In this document: piece after piece, positions 20,080 through 30,872 of the stretch
How the letters are laid out: each line of letters begins with the position of its first letter
Position numbering within the stretch: the first letter of the stretch is position 1
Origin: Thamnocephalis sphaerospora
Lineage: Eukaryota > Zoopagomycota > Zoopagomycetes > Zoopagales > Sigmoideomycetaceae
NCBI GenBank assembly: GCA_003614735.1
Contig: KZ992490.1
Location: 1-41,996 of the forward strand
Length of the DNA stretch: 41,996 bases
Direction of reading: 5' to 3'
Notes under the pieces: generated by a model
Told to the model about the DNA's origin: nothing
Seen by the model: only the letters and a program-made list of their open reading frames with translations
The model's database searches: none
Translations under genes and position numbers: made by a program

Positions 20080-20639
20080 CGTGCTCTGCTGACCATGGGC
20101 AACAGTAAATGCCTGAGAGTCTAGATGGCATGGTAACTTTATCCGCGCGGGGTTGTTGGTGGGTACGTTGCCGTATCAACGTCCGCTGAGGATTTGCCGA
20201 CGGCTGCCACGGTAGTTTGGTGATGGCCGTTCAGGCCAAAACGGACAAACGCGAAAAAGGCGGCGCGTGGCTGCTGTTGCTGCTGCTGCTGCTGCGACGC
20301 GTTGCAAGTGCTGTCGACCGCAACGCGTGCTCACAAGATGCACGCTGCATATCATGGCGGCGCTTGCATCCACGCCCACCCACCCCATGGCAGCTGCAGC
20401 AAACCCATCCAATGCAGTCGGCCGTGCTTTAAGTAGCTGCTCGTGCGCAGCTCGCTTCATGGCGACGCTTTATCCTTTGCATCTGGTCTGTATCTACTAT
20501 TGTATTTCGTTCAAGACGCTATTGCTCGTTTTCCTACAAGTTCACTGCTACTACTCCTACTACTCTCACTGCTTTACCACGGCTACGGCTGCAACCATCG
20601 TCCCACTGCACCTTGTCCAACCACCTTGTCGGATCGACC

Positions 20640-20834
20640 ATGCAGCCTTACTCGCGTCACTTGCTCCTAGCCCTGCTGCTGGTCATCGTCATGGCGCAGT
20701 TTGCCATGGGTACAGCTCGGTCTCACCTTCGGCGTGCGCCCAAGGGCTGCCTAGAGGACAAGGACTGCGGCGGTGAGCCGTTCAAGTGCAGCAACGCGAC
20801 TGGCAAGAAAAAGGACGGCATATGCTTCGTTTAG
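20640..20834 (+). CDS. Small secreted cysteine-containing peptide
   Basis: The ORF of 64 residues starts at the ATG in gaccATGcag (20640). A strong signal peptide is seen: MQPYSRHLLLALLLVIVMAQ followed by FAMGTARS, with cleavage likely near residues 26-28. The mature part, about 36 residues, begins HLRRAPKGC and has four cysteines spaced C-x5-C-x6-C-x11-C, enough for two disulfides. It has one N-glycosylation sequon (NAT) and a KKKDG basic turn, and ends ICFV. An LRR/APK region could be a processing site. No family was recognised. Secreted Cys-rich peptides of this size in fungi can be effectors, antimicrobial peptides or developmental signals; the sequence does not tell which. The clean signal peptide and cysteines argue for a real gene although it is short. 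Confidence 0.65.
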   Translation: MQPYSRHLLLALLLVIVMAQFAMGTARSHLRRAPKGCLEDKDCGGEPFKCSNATGKKKDGICFV

Positions 20835-21319
20835 ACGGTGTCCGATACCGGTGATTGTGCATGGTGTGGAATGAAGCCACCGATGGTTATCCAAAAATAC
20901 CCTGTAGCACGCGCAAGTCTGATACATCAGGCAAATGTTTGAACGTGTCCACATGCGACCGCCACCATTCTCCACTCGCCGGCGCTGGCGACGTGACGTG
21001 AGCCCGCCGCATGGCTGGTCACGCCATCGCACGTGGGAGCGCTCGCACCAACCTGGTGGTGAAGCGCCAGATGGCCGCAACAGAATGCGGACATTTGTAT
21101 AAAGCCACAGCACGCGCATCGCATCACCACCGTCGCCCACGTGCGCTTTAACATGCGCGTGCTTTCTTCGCGCGCTACCTTGTTGCTGGGGTGAGCAGCA
21201 CCATATAAATGCTCGTCGCGAACGAGCGTCGCGCGCTTGGCTTTTCGCCTTACCATCCACGTCCAGTCTTACGCGTCCTCTATCCTGTCCGTTGGTGACT
21301 GCCACGGGCCTTTCCCATC
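20835..21319. promoter_or_regulatory. Upstream region of the permease gene
   Basis: 485 bp. Two TATA-like elements are seen, tataaa at about 21098-21103 and tataaat at 21204-21210, the second about 110 bp before the permease ATG. No protein-like frame. Confidence 0.5.
21204..21210 (+). promoter_or_regulatory. Likely TATA box of the permease gene
   Basis: ccaTATAAATg lies about 110 bp upstream of the start codon at 21320, a usual distance in fungi. Confidence 0.5.
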
Positions 21320-23043
21320 ATGACGGTGATTGCGCATAATGACGGCCAGTCCGAGGGCCACAAGCTGCCGCCGCCGTCTCGCGATAGCGAAAGCACGCGC
21401 AGTGCTGACCTGCCAGGATCTGATGAAGCTGATCCGTCCGGCACGCTCCAGCCGACACTCGGTGCTCTGTCTGGCACCAACATTGTTATTGGCATGATTG
21501 TCGGCTCAGGCATCTTTTCCACACCTGGTCTAGTCTGGCAGCAGGTTGGCTCGCCAGGCATGGCGCTGATCATGTGGCTGGTCGGCGGTCTGCTCTCCTA
21601 CCTGGGCGCACTCTGCTATGTGGAACTCGGCACGATGCTGCCTAAAAGCGGCGGTGAGCAGGCGTATCTGTCCTACTGCTACAAGCGTTCTCGGCAATTT
21701 TTTGCGTTTCTTTTTTGCTGGTGTATGATCATGTAAGTAGTGAAAAATCGGTGCTGTATTTGCTTCACCTGGCTGACCCACACCACCTTGGACCTAGTTG
21801 CATCCAGCCTAGCGGTGGCGCTGCCAATTCGATCGTATTCGGCGGCTATGTACTGTACGCTGCCTACGGTTCGCGCGATACGCTGCCTCAGGGCATGGTC
21901 AAAGATCATTACGAATGGATCATGCGTGGTATTGGCCTACTCAGCATCACCATCATCACGCTCGTCTGCATTTTCAGCACAAAATGGTCGCTTCGTTTGC
22001 AGAATGCTGTCACCTCCATCAAGCTGGTGGTGCTGCTGGTAGTGGCGGTGACTGGCGTGGTTGTGCTGGCCGGCGGCACGCCTCACGTACCTTCCGCTGG
22101 CAACTGGGAACGGATGTTTGCTGGTACCAAGACCGACATGAGCACCTATGCTAGCGCCATGTTTAACGTGTTTTGGGCCTATGGCGGCTGGAATACGCTC
22201 AACTACTGCGCCGGTGAGCTCAAGAACCCGCGACGGGATCTGCCGATTGCTACTTTTGGCGGCATCACCATCGTGTCGTTGCTCTATCTGCTGGCCAATA
22301 TCGCGTACATTGCCGTGGTGCCCGAGGAGATGGCGTTTAGCAGCCGTGAAATTCTGGCTGGCAACTTTACCAACCTGGTGTTTGGCCTGTACGTGGGCCG
22401 TGTTGTGCTGCCCATGCTCATCGCCCTCAGCACCTTTGGCTCCGTGTGCGCTGCACTCTTTTGCGCCAGCCGTGTGGTCCATGTGGCCGCGCAAGAAGGT
22501 TACTTTCCGTTTGCCCGCGTGTTTGGCCGTATCCATCCACGCTGGGGCACGCCTGTGAACGCGCTGCTGTTCAACTATGCCGCCATTGTGCTGCTGATGT
22601 TTGCTTCGCCGCCTGGCGTGGTCTTTGACTTTTTGGTCAATATGGCCGGCTATCCCATGTCTATCTTTTGCGGTCTCACCGTGGGCGGTCTGCTGTTGCT
22701 GCGCCGCACGGAGCCGCGCAAGGAACGGCCGTTTCGCGTCTGGTGGCCGGTGGCCGCCTTTTTCCTCATCTTTTCGGTATTCCTGGCCGTGTTTCCGTTT
22801 GTGCCGCCCGAGGAGCAAGATCTGACGACCCCCTACTATCTGCCCGCACTTTTGGGCCTCTTTTTCATGCTGGCCGGCATACCCATGTGGCATATTATGA
22901 TTATCCACGAGGGCGACGTTGGGGCGGCCGTGCGCGCGCTGCCTAGCGATCTGCGTCGGCTAGTGCGTGGCGAGCCCAGGATGTATCTGCCCTACCAGAC
23001 GGGCCCGCACTCTCAAGCAATGTCAACGCTCGACAAGGTGTAA
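21320..23043 (+). CDS. LAT-family amino-acid permease (methionine-permease-like)
   Basis: Exons 21320-21732 and 21798-23043 (552 residues); the 65-nt intron runs gtaagt...cctag and joins at phase 2 as CWCMI|ICIQPSGG. The protein has about 12 membrane helices. The first, NIVIGMIVGSGIFSTPGLV, is the substrate-binding GSGIF helix of the APC superfamily, followed by YVELGTMLPKSGGEQAYL, which is typical of the L-type/LAT group with yeast Mup1 and Mup3. Later landmarks are FWAYGGWNTLNYCAGELKNP and RTEPRKERPFRVWWP. The N-terminus (about 45 residues) is Ser/Asp-rich and hydrophilic, as in permeases whose tails are ubiquitinated. It should import neutral amino acids, possibly methionine, at the plasma membrane. 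Substrate is inferred from family only. It is convergent with YME2, leaving a 146-bp gap. Confidence 0.88.
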
Positions 23044-23189
23044 CATATTCTCTCTCTCTCTTCCCATACACGACATTATTTGTGCTTGCAAATGCTGTTT
23101 TCTTCATCCATCTGTGCCTGCGCGTGACGGCGCATCTTATTGCATCTCCAATACACTGTTTGGTTTGCGCAGCGATAGAAGCAACGGTG

Positions 23190-26159
23190 CTACGCTTGCT
23201 CCACATCTTCTTCCGGCACACAAATGTTGCTCAGCCGCTGGCGAACGTTTTCCATCTCCATGTCCACCTTGTTGACCTTGTCGGCAGCCTTTTGCATCAT
23301 GGCGGCCAGCGAACGAATGCGCGATTCAAGCGTACCAAGCACCGCACGGTCACGCATCACCGACAGCGACTGCAGACCGTCCACAATCTCACCCAGCGTG
23401 CGCAGCTCCTCTTCGCAGCGTGTTACCTTGGCAGCGTCGCGAGTCCGTACAATGCCCAGAGTGCGGCTTTCCATCCATAGTCGCAGTCGCTCGTCACGGC
23501 ACATGCGCTGGAACGCCACACGGTAGATGTTTTTGGCCGGAACAATAGAGAATGGTCGGCCGTGGCGGCGCTCTAGGTGAATCAGATCGGCCCGCTCCAT
23601 GCCACGGAGCGCTTCATCGTTGCCGTCAAACAGCGGATGCTGCCGCACAGCATCATACGACACTTGCTCGTGATCAGCCAGCAGCGTGACCATATGCCAG
23701 AACTGCAGCGATGACCAGGCGGTTGCTGGAGCCGCAGCGCCTTTGCCGGTGTCGCTACTCTTGGCACCACCGTGATGCACGGCATCGTAGCTCGTCGGAT
23801 CGCGTGTCACATACTTGCGCAGTTCGGCTTCGGAGCGGTAGACGATATCCTTGAGCGCTGCTTCAGGCGTCAGACCACCGATAATCTGCGTGTTTGCAAG
23901 CATCAGCATGCGGTTGAACTGGTCGCCGCTGGAGGCGCACTACCTTTTGCACAAAGGACTCCAGGTCGGTTAGACGGCCGCCCAGTTGCTCCACGCACGG
24001 GATCAGCTCCTCGACAGGCACGGCGTGGTCGCTCAAGCGATTGCGCACATACTGCAGCGCCACACTAGGCCCGCCATCACGTAGCGAAATGACGTTAAAG
24101 CTTCGGTTCGGCATGGCCTGATTCAGCGGCAGCTCAGCGGCGGCACCATTGCGGCACACAAACACGACATGAGCAATGTTCTATAGGTGTACAGCTATGT
24201 AAGCCACTGGTAATAAGGTAACGCCATGCTCTGGCCCATCCATGCACGCTTACCCGCTCTACCAGTACGTTGGCCCAGGTCGCCAAGTCTCGCCAGATCT
24301 GATCATCATGTTCACCCTCGGTGTTGAAGAAACCGTCCAGGATGACGATGGGATAGTCGCGACGTTCCGGCGGACCGTCATCCTTCATGGCGGCATAGAG
24401 GTAGTGCTTCCGATTGGGTCCACGCTCGCCCAGCAGCTTATCCAGCCAACTGTCCTTGCCGTATTCTTCGAGGGCCTCGGCACATGTACCGAGTATCTCC
24501 TTGATGCGCTCACGCGTGTCTGATGAAAAGCCAGCGCTGGCTCCAGTCGTAACGTTAATCTACTCATGCCATGTAGAAGCATGCTTGGTTAGTCGTGAAC
24601 TGCATTGCCTTTTCTATCATCATCATCACCACCACCCTTACCATACTATCGACCATGGCGCTAATCTTGGAGAGAATGCGAAACTGTGGAATGTAGCCAA
24701 TCTGGCTGGCCAGTCGCTCGACCGTCTCTTGGTTATCGCGTGCTGTCAGCAGCGCATCACAGTCGATGCACAGGTAGATGCCATGGGACTGAAGCACACG
24801 GTTCACCAGCGAAGTTTTGCCGCTGCCTGGCGGACCATCCACCACGATGAACGTACTGGGTGGCTCAGCCAGCCAGCGTCCCAACTGTGCTTCATCAGTC
24901 GCTCGACCTTCCCAGGCACTCGTATCGATGGCATCGAGCTCGGCCACTCCAACATCCGACTGACCCTCGGACTTTTGCCGATCCTCAGCTGCCTCAGTGC
25001 GATGGCCCATATGATGCGAAATACGCTTGCCCAGGTGATGCAGATCGTTGGCATAGCGACCAAAGTCGAACGTGCCCTCAGCATGCTGGCGAATAAAGAA
25101 GATACGCATTGGATCAAACACCGTGTAGGTAATAGCTGCCACCAGCGCCACGATAATCGGCAGAGTCACGCGTGGATGCGACATGAGCCAGTCCATCAGC
25201 ATCCGAATCAGCTTGACGTTGGGCTCGTACTGAATTGAAAAGTGCGCCGGCACAGTTGCCGACGACCGCATCCTTTGGCGATACCCGTGCAGGCAGTTTT
25301 TGGCGGCAGCAGCGGCGCGACGGTCGTTGTAGCGAACGAGCACTGCACGCGGAAAGTAGCTGGTGGGCGGCGGCATACGAATGCTAACGATGCGGCCAAA
25401 TTCGCGAAAGGCGCCGTAGACTCGCTCCGGACGCGGTGCCTGCTGTAGGTCGTTGTTGTACAGCTCCACGCGCAGTCGCTTGGACGGATAGTGCGAAGCC
25501 AGATCTTCGACAAACGGCTGACCGCGCACGAGAAAAGCACGCGAACGTCGCAGATTAAACCAAGCACGCGGTCCTTCCTGCAGCAGATCCCGAATGGCCG
25601 CGACAATTTCATCGGCCGCCTCTTCCTGAGCTGGATCGCCAAACAGCGCACTCGTATCGGACACTTGCTCCGCCTCGGCCGCGCGAGCAGGCAGGTCATA
25701 GTGCACGGTAAGCAATAGACCGCCATCCTTGACACGTGGCAGTGCATCGCCTAGCGTTGCGTTAAAGGGCAGGCCGGAACCGACGGTGGGAGCGCCGACC
25801 GGGTCAGGGTCAGCCTCGCGAGCTGCAGCTGCAGCAGCTTGAGCGGCCTGCTGCAGGTAGTCGCGCACTTTGCCGGCCGCTGCATTCGTCCGCTGCCGCG
25901 TATAAAAGGCAAAACGCGGGTCTTGCGATGAAAATCGCAGCGGGTAGACATTGTCCAAGTAGATTTGAAACTGGCGCCGGTCGTGCGGAGGCAGCGTTGG
26001 TGCCGTTGAAACCGCGCGCCGCGTGCCTATCCGGGCGGCCAAGCGCAGAGCGTGTGGTCGGGGGTCCGCGCGAGCATGACCCGCGTGTAGGCACCGCAGG
26101 GCCCATTGCGAAGACGGAGCCGGCCGCCGACCGTGCGCAGCCACCAGTGCGCTTAGCAT
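23190..26159 (-). CDS. YME2: Mitochondrial inner-membrane protein YME2/RNA12
   Basis: Exons 26159-24642, 24559-24254, 24180-23944 and 23885-23190, all phase 0 (918 residues; yeast Yme2 is 850). Introns are 82, 73 and 58 nt, with GTAAGG, GTAAGC and GTAGTG donors. The ATG at 26159 gives an Arg-rich presequence (MLSALVAAHGRRPAPSSQW); the frame extends up without a better start. An RRM (VELYNNDLQQ to FGRIVSIRMPPP) lies at about residues 225-300, a helix (LPIIVALVAAITYTVFDP) at about 333-350, and an RNA12 NTPase-like domain with Walker A DGPPGSGKTSL near 440 and YPIVILDGFF near 573. A C-terminal coiled coil (MQKAADKVNKVDMEMENV) ends it. Yme2 maintains mitochondrial nucleoids and the inner membrane. 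Splice joins restore family motifs, so the structure is well supported. Confidence 0.9.
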
Positions 26160-26579
26160 GACCGGAGAACGCGAAAAAGGCGAGGGCAAAGAGCAACGTG
26201 GGCGTGACGTGGTGAGCGTCGTGCGCACCGCTGACGCCAGGCAAGGAAAGCGAAACAGAGTGAGGAACAAGGTGAGAGAGGGTGGGACAAGGCAGCCGCC
26301 GCTAGTCTGCGAACATGAACATGTGTGCGCACTTTTGGCCGCATGCGCAGCCAGCAGCCCTGTGGCATGTCTACTTGCCTGGCCGTGCACACTTGCATAT
26401 GCTGGCTGCCGGCTGCTGCTGGCTGGCGTAGCATGGTACCGACGATGCCGGCAATGCAAGCAGCGCGACAGGCAGCCAGCATGGTGTTACCGGGCGACTA
26501 CTTGAAATGGCCAAATGTGCCCAACTCGGTGCCATCTGGTCGAGGCCAGCTTTGCTCCTTTGGTCGTGCGGATGGTTTC

Positions 26580-26597
26580 CGAGAGAGAGAGAGAGAG
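26580..26597. repeat. GA microsatellite
   Basis: Pure (GA)n, about 18 bp, within the YME2 upstream region. Confidence 0.85.
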
Positions 26598-26751
26598 CAG
26601 GGTGGCCAGTGTCGCTACTTGCGTCTTCCATGCGGATCAGCGCTGCTCACACCATGCGGCGCAATGTCGTATATCTCCTAGCCTTTTCCTTTGGTCCTTT
26701 TTCTCTTACCTTTCGATACGCTTCGCTTAATTCTATTCCCACTTGATCAGC

Positions 26752-26772
26752 CTCTCTCTCTCTCTCTCTCTC
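26752..26772. repeat. CT microsatellite
   Basis: Pure (CT)n, about 21 bp. With the GA run about 170 bp upstream it can form an imperfect inverted pair. Confidence 0.85.
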
Positions 26773-27231
26773 GCTCCACTGCCTCCATCCGCTCCGCTGT
26801 CGTTACTCTGCGTGGATACTCAAGAACCGTTGGCCACTAGGCGCTACTACCTTTGTATTGTCAGGGTGTTTTCACCGCCCCTCGACTGTCGCCTCCACGT
26901 TACTACCGCTCCTACTGCCGCTGTTGCTGCTGTGCCTTATTCGTGGACGACCCAGCGTCTCTTTGTCTGTTCCGCTCGGCTTGTATAGACTGCCGGCGCA
27001 TCCTCCCGTCGCTTCCCACCCATCCTTTATTACGTGCTCCCTAGCCACGCTACGTTAAGCGTACGGTGCGCTCCTTTACGCTCCTTTGCCCCTGTACCGT
27101 GTGTGTGTGTCTGCGTGGACGATAGCTATATCGTTTTAATCCGCCGCTACCACTCGCCAATATCGGCTGATTTACGTTTGCTGCTCGCCTTTGCCAGCTA
27201 CCGCTTGCTGTACCTTTTGCGGCTACTGCTC

Positions 27232-28383
27232 ATGCCCGTCGCCGTCTACTCGGTCGCCCCTGCCGACATGTTCTTTACTGCGCCAACCTCGTCGACCCCT
27301 TTGGCCGACCGTACTACTGCCCAGCGCATGGCACGCGTTGCGCCACCGCACGACAGCATGGATCACGAATGCAGCCAGAGCCCAGTCGACAGCTGGCTCG
27401 TGCCCACCGTGTCACCGACGACGCCGCCCATGACGCCCAGCGATGCCGTAATCTCCTCGTCGCCATTTGGCAGGGCACAGCTTATGGTGCCAGCCAACAC
27501 CCTACATCTCACGGTGCCGGCCATCGTGCTGCCACCGTCGCCTGCCCTGTCGCCCGTCGACACGGAGCCTTCGGCTGGGCCGGGCGAACTGTCGGCCATG
27601 TTGCCGCCGCAGCAGCAGCGTGTCGTGCATGCGGCCGCCATCGTGTCCGCTGCAAACACGCTCTGGCATGCGGCAGATGGTGTAACCCACCCGACTGCGG
27701 CGCCTGCCCTCAAGTCATCGTCCGCCGCTCATCGTCCGACCGTGCGCGTGTGCACGCCCGCCTATACTGCTGCACGTAGCTACGCCAAGGACACAACCAC
27801 TTTTGCCAGACCGCAGGCCGCCGCTGCTCGTACGCCGGTCGTCGACTCAGCGGTGCCTGCGGCCTGGCGCCAGCTTCCGGCTCGCTGGGCCTTTGGCATG
27901 GAAAAGGCCGTGGAGCGAGCACGTCGCGGCAACAATCCTGCCTTTGTGCTGGCGGCCGTCTGGCATGCCATCTCGGCTCGCTTCTTGTTGCTGCAACAGC
28001 CAGGTCTCGTGGGCAAGCTGCCTGGCCTGAGCGCTTCGTCTGCCGATACACGCAGTGCTACGGCTCCGCTGCTGCGTGCCATGGGTGCCATTAACGTGGC
28101 GTTTAGCGCCCTTGGCGTCTACGCTTGTGGCCAAAACCGTCGCGCGCAGCACGGCAACCTGGCAGTGCTGTGCATGGCCAACTTGGCACAGCTGATGGCC
28201 CTGGGCTCTTTGGGACGCACAGGTGCCTCGGCTGGCCAGGCACGCAGCTGGATGCAGCTGGCCAGCGGTGGCCTTGCATGCGGCGATGCGCTCGTGGCCT
28301 TTGTAACGCTTGGCTTCTGGCTGCGTCGCGTTCTGCTCCTGCGTCAGCGCCATCTTGCCAAGCAGCAAAAGCAGCAGCAATAG
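27232..28383 (+). CDS. Membrane protein with four C-terminal helices, unknown
   Basis: The likely start is the ATG at 27232 (MPVAVYSVAPADMFF), giving 383 residues; the frame is open further up but only through Tyr/Leu/Ser-rich 5' sequence. Residues 1-220 are Pro/Ser/Ala-rich, probably disordered. The C-terminal 160 residues have four hydrophobic segments: NNPAFVLAAVWHAISARFLL, LLRAMGAINVAFSALGVYAC, GNLAVLCMANLAQLMALGSL and GGLACGDALVAFVTLGFWLR. The last 15 residues are basic and Gln-rich (KQQKQQQ). A single exon with GC-rich third positions. I do not recognise a family beyond a conserved-looking multi-helix domain; it could be an organellar or plasma-membrane protein. Confidence 0.65.
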   Translation: MPVAVYSVAPADMFFTAPTSSTPLADRTTAQRMARVAPPHDSMDHECSQSPVDSWLVPTVSPTTPPMTPSDAVISSSPFGRAQLMVPANTLHLTVPAIVLPPSPALSPVDTEPSAGPGELSAMLPPQQQRVVHAAAIVSAANTLWHAADGVTHPTAAPALKSSSAAHRPTVRVCTPAYTAARSYAKDTTTFARPQAAAARTPVVDSAVPAAWRQLPARWAFGMEKAVERARRGNNPAFVLAAVWHAISARFLLLQQPGLVGKLPGLSASSADTRSATAPLLRAMGAINVAFSALGVYACGQNRRAQHGNLAVLCMANLAQLMALGSLGRTGASAGQARSWMQLASGGLACGDALVAFVTLGFWLRRVLLLRQRHLAKQQKQQQ

Positions 28384-28845
28384 CTTCAAGCCATGTGCTA
28401 CACCCAAGATCCTAACCTACATTACGCTTACGCATTCTTATCTCACTATACGCTACCTATTCCCTATATCACCATCACCACCACCAATCCAAGGATGCGA
28501 TCGTATAGCTTTGCTGTTTGCGCCGTTATCCAATACACGTCTCTATGCCCATGAATCCATGTCCAGTGAGATGATGTGTGTGTGTGTGTAAATCAGTATA
28601 GACCGGAGATGTCGGCGTTTCTCACTCCGAAACATTCGGCTGCGGCAGGCGGATAGAGTTGCTCCTCTTCTTTTGCCCCGACGCTTCTAGTGGTTGTCGC
28701 AGAGAAACGCGGTCCTGGTGCCCCTTGGCGACGCGTAACGCGTATTTGCGTCGAGAGGGCGCGACACGCGACGAGCACTGTGTTCTCCTTTTTTTGCAGT
28801 GACCTAGTGCCTTGGAAAAGTACAGCAACAGGTGGGATCGGCGCC
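28384..28845. other. Intergenic region
   Basis: 460 bp between two plus-strand genes. It contains a short GT run (28574-28589). A strong acceptor-like ttctcctttttttgcag ends at about 28800, so a 5' UTR intron of the carrier gene is possible. Confidence 0.45.
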
Positions 28846-30336
28846 ATGGCGTCTTGTGGGCGGCCGTCCTCCACGCTAGAGACAGCGCCAGACGGCTCGC
28901 CACCTTTGGAATTTGGTTCAGAGGTGGAGCTTTCTACGCAGAAAGTGGTTCAGTCGGCGAATGAGCAGGATGCAGCACCACTCATGGTCATTGACAGCAA
29001 GGAGGACGCTCAGGTGTGTGACGTGCGAGTGGTGGCAGACATTGAGGAAAAGCACCGGCATCCGTCGGCATCGGCAGGAGCAGCATCGGCAGTTGTGCGA
29101 GCTCTCATCCTCAAGCCGCTCTATCTATGGTACAAGTCGCCGCTCAAGGTAAGCGTAGCATTGCGTGGTAGTGAACTTGCGGCTAATCGGAAGCAAGTAG
29201 CTTTTTCGACCGGTACGCGTCGACTATCTGGTCATGGCCAAAGCATTGGCACCACGGGCTGAGCTGATGGCAAGCAAGGATGCAGCCGACACATCAGCAC
29301 GAGCAACTCGGTCTCTGGCGATGCGCTGGCGTGCTTCGACGCTTGGTCTTTTGACCAATGCAGTGCGGCAGGAGGGCATGTCGTTTATTCCGCGCCATGT
29401 ACTGCCACCTTTGCTTGCCAATGGCGCCTGTGGTGCTGTACTTTTTACCGCATACGAAGGTGTACAGCCCCAGCTGGAGCGACAATGGCGAGCAAAACGT
29501 CGACGGGCCAAGCGAGCTGAGCCACTGCAGTCGGCTCAAACGTCCACCTGGACTGATGCGGTACCCTTGCGTACTTACATGAGTGCTGGTGCAGTGGCAG
29601 GCGCATTCCATGCAGTTGTAGCCACGCCGCTGGATGCGCTACAAGTACGTCTGGAAGTGCGTGACTTTTTGTCGGGCCGGTTTTCTGGCTTTATGGATTT
29701 TGCCAAGGTTACTGCGCGTGAGCTAGGCGCCGGTGGTCTTTACCGCGGGTTTCTCTTTACGCTTGTCAAGGTAAGCAGCTCGTATGTGTGCATCGGTCGG
29801 GAGATACATCAGCTGATGGGTTGTCTGCCCAGGATATGATGGGCTATGCCATTTTCTTTGGCATGTTTGATAGCGCCAAAGCCATGCTGCGCGAGCGGAA
29901 ACGTCGTCAGTTGCAAGCAGCGAGTGCCGATATCGTGTCGCCAGCCGATGTGCTACTTGGCACAGCGGCAGTACTGGTTTCAGGTGCAGCTGCCGGTGCC
30001 GTCTATCAGCTTGTGGACCATCCGCTGGATCACATTCGCGGGGCTGTGCTGCTACGCGGTGGAGAGCGTGCGCACGGAGGCCTGTACGCAGCGGCCTGGC
30101 ATCGATGTCGACGCCTGGCCATGCATGCTGGTGGTTGGCGCACCTGGCTTTACACTGGCTTTGGCACCAACTTGATCAAAGCTGTGCCGGCCACCTCGCT
30201 TGGGCTATTCTGTTATGAAATGATGAAGCGTCGCTTTGAGGAACTAGAAGCGTTTGAATACGAAGATCGACTATGCTGGGACGATGAGGACGAGAACGAC
30301 GACGACGAGGAAGATGCCGCGACAAGATGGGCTTGA
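28846..30336 (+). CDS. Mitochondrial carrier-family protein, divergent
   Basis: Exons 28846-29148, 29201-29770 and 29833-30336, phase 0 (458 residues). Introns are 52 and 62 nt with GTAAGC donors. Residues 1-85 are an acidic, polar extension. Three carrier-like repeats follow. Repeat 1 starts YLWYKSPLKLFRPVRVDYL with no PxDxxK signature. Repeat 2 has AGAVAGAFHAVVATPLDALQ and GLYRGFLFTLVKD. Repeat 3 has DHPLDHIRG and WLYTGFGTNLIKAVPATSLG, and ends in an Asp/Glu-rich tail (DDEDENDDDEED). Carriers of this fold move metabolites across the inner mitochondrial membrane. The lost first signature and acidic tail suggest a special or non-transport role, as for some outer-membrane members. The substrate cannot be named. 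Join points restore helices, so the gene model is good. Confidence 0.82.
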
Positions 30337-30872
30337 GGCAACACGCTAAACACAGCGCAAGCTAGTACGCTCGTGTTGCGACCGTGTAAAACCACAAGCA
30401 GCACACAAAAGGAACGTGCCTGCATTTGCCGTATCACACTCAAGCGTCTGCTGCCGTGGTCCAAGACACACTGCCGCCGATTAGACACGCCACACTGCAC
30501 GTTAAACCAGAGGGTGGCTTCTGTATTGCAAAGGTAACAAATAATTGCAAGTAATAGAACGTACCGTGGCAAAGGATTAATATCGGCGAAAGTGAACAGC
30601 AGCGTGCGTTCCTTTGCGTATTCAGCCGGTACGCCCGCCGTCGGCTCGCTATTCAGCGGTGGACGCACCGAATGGGTAGGATGCACGAGGATAAGATGGC
30701 AGGCGGCCGCGTGGCAGCGCGCGAGTACAAAAAGACATCAGTGGCAATGAAATGGCAACACAAAAGAGTCGCACGGGGCGAGAGAATGCGAGGGCCAGAC
30801 GAGGCCGGGCCATGGCCGTAGGCAAAAGCAGACCGACATCGTGGCCGTAGTGGGACCGTGGACCAGCAGCGG
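30337..30872. other. Convergent intergenic region
   Basis: About 535 bp between the 3' ends of the carrier (+) and FYR (-) genes. A minus-strand 157-codon frame (30213-30686) overlaps the carrier end and is a shadow. No gene supported. Confidence 0.45.

Larger units (their letters stand above)
18463..20639. promoter_or_regulatory. Long divergent intergenic region (2.2 kb)
   Basis: This lies between the Uds1 start (-) and the small secreted peptide (+). It contains GA runs (about 18742-18757 and 20049-20079) and a CTG-rich run (about 20271-20294). Open frames up to 254 codons (19127-19891, -) look like chance. A ctttaagtag at about 20428 is a possible TATA-like element for the downstream peptide gene. 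Long 5' UTRs or an unseen non-coding RNA are possible. Confidence 0.4.
26160..27231. promoter_or_regulatory. Divergent intergenic region with GA and CT tracts
   Basis: 1.07 kb between the YME2 start (-) and the membrane-protein start (+). It contains a GA run at 26580-26597, a CT run at 26752-26772 and a general pyrimidine bias (about 26690-27230) before the plus gene, typical of fungal promoters or 5' UTRs. No TATA box is certain. Confidence 0.5.

Noticed and set aside
21937-22908. 323-codon frame opposite the permease
   Set aside because: A shadow of the permease: His/Lys/Gln-rich, created by the regular codon use of the real gene on the other strand.
24414-25238. 274-codon plus-strand frame
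   Set aside because: Antisense of YME2 exons, whose family motifs are unmistakable.
28690-28845. Extension of the carrier N-terminus upstream of 28846
   Set aside because: The open frame upstream has no family similarity and contains a strong splice acceptor (ending near 28800), so it is more likely 5' UTR or intron.
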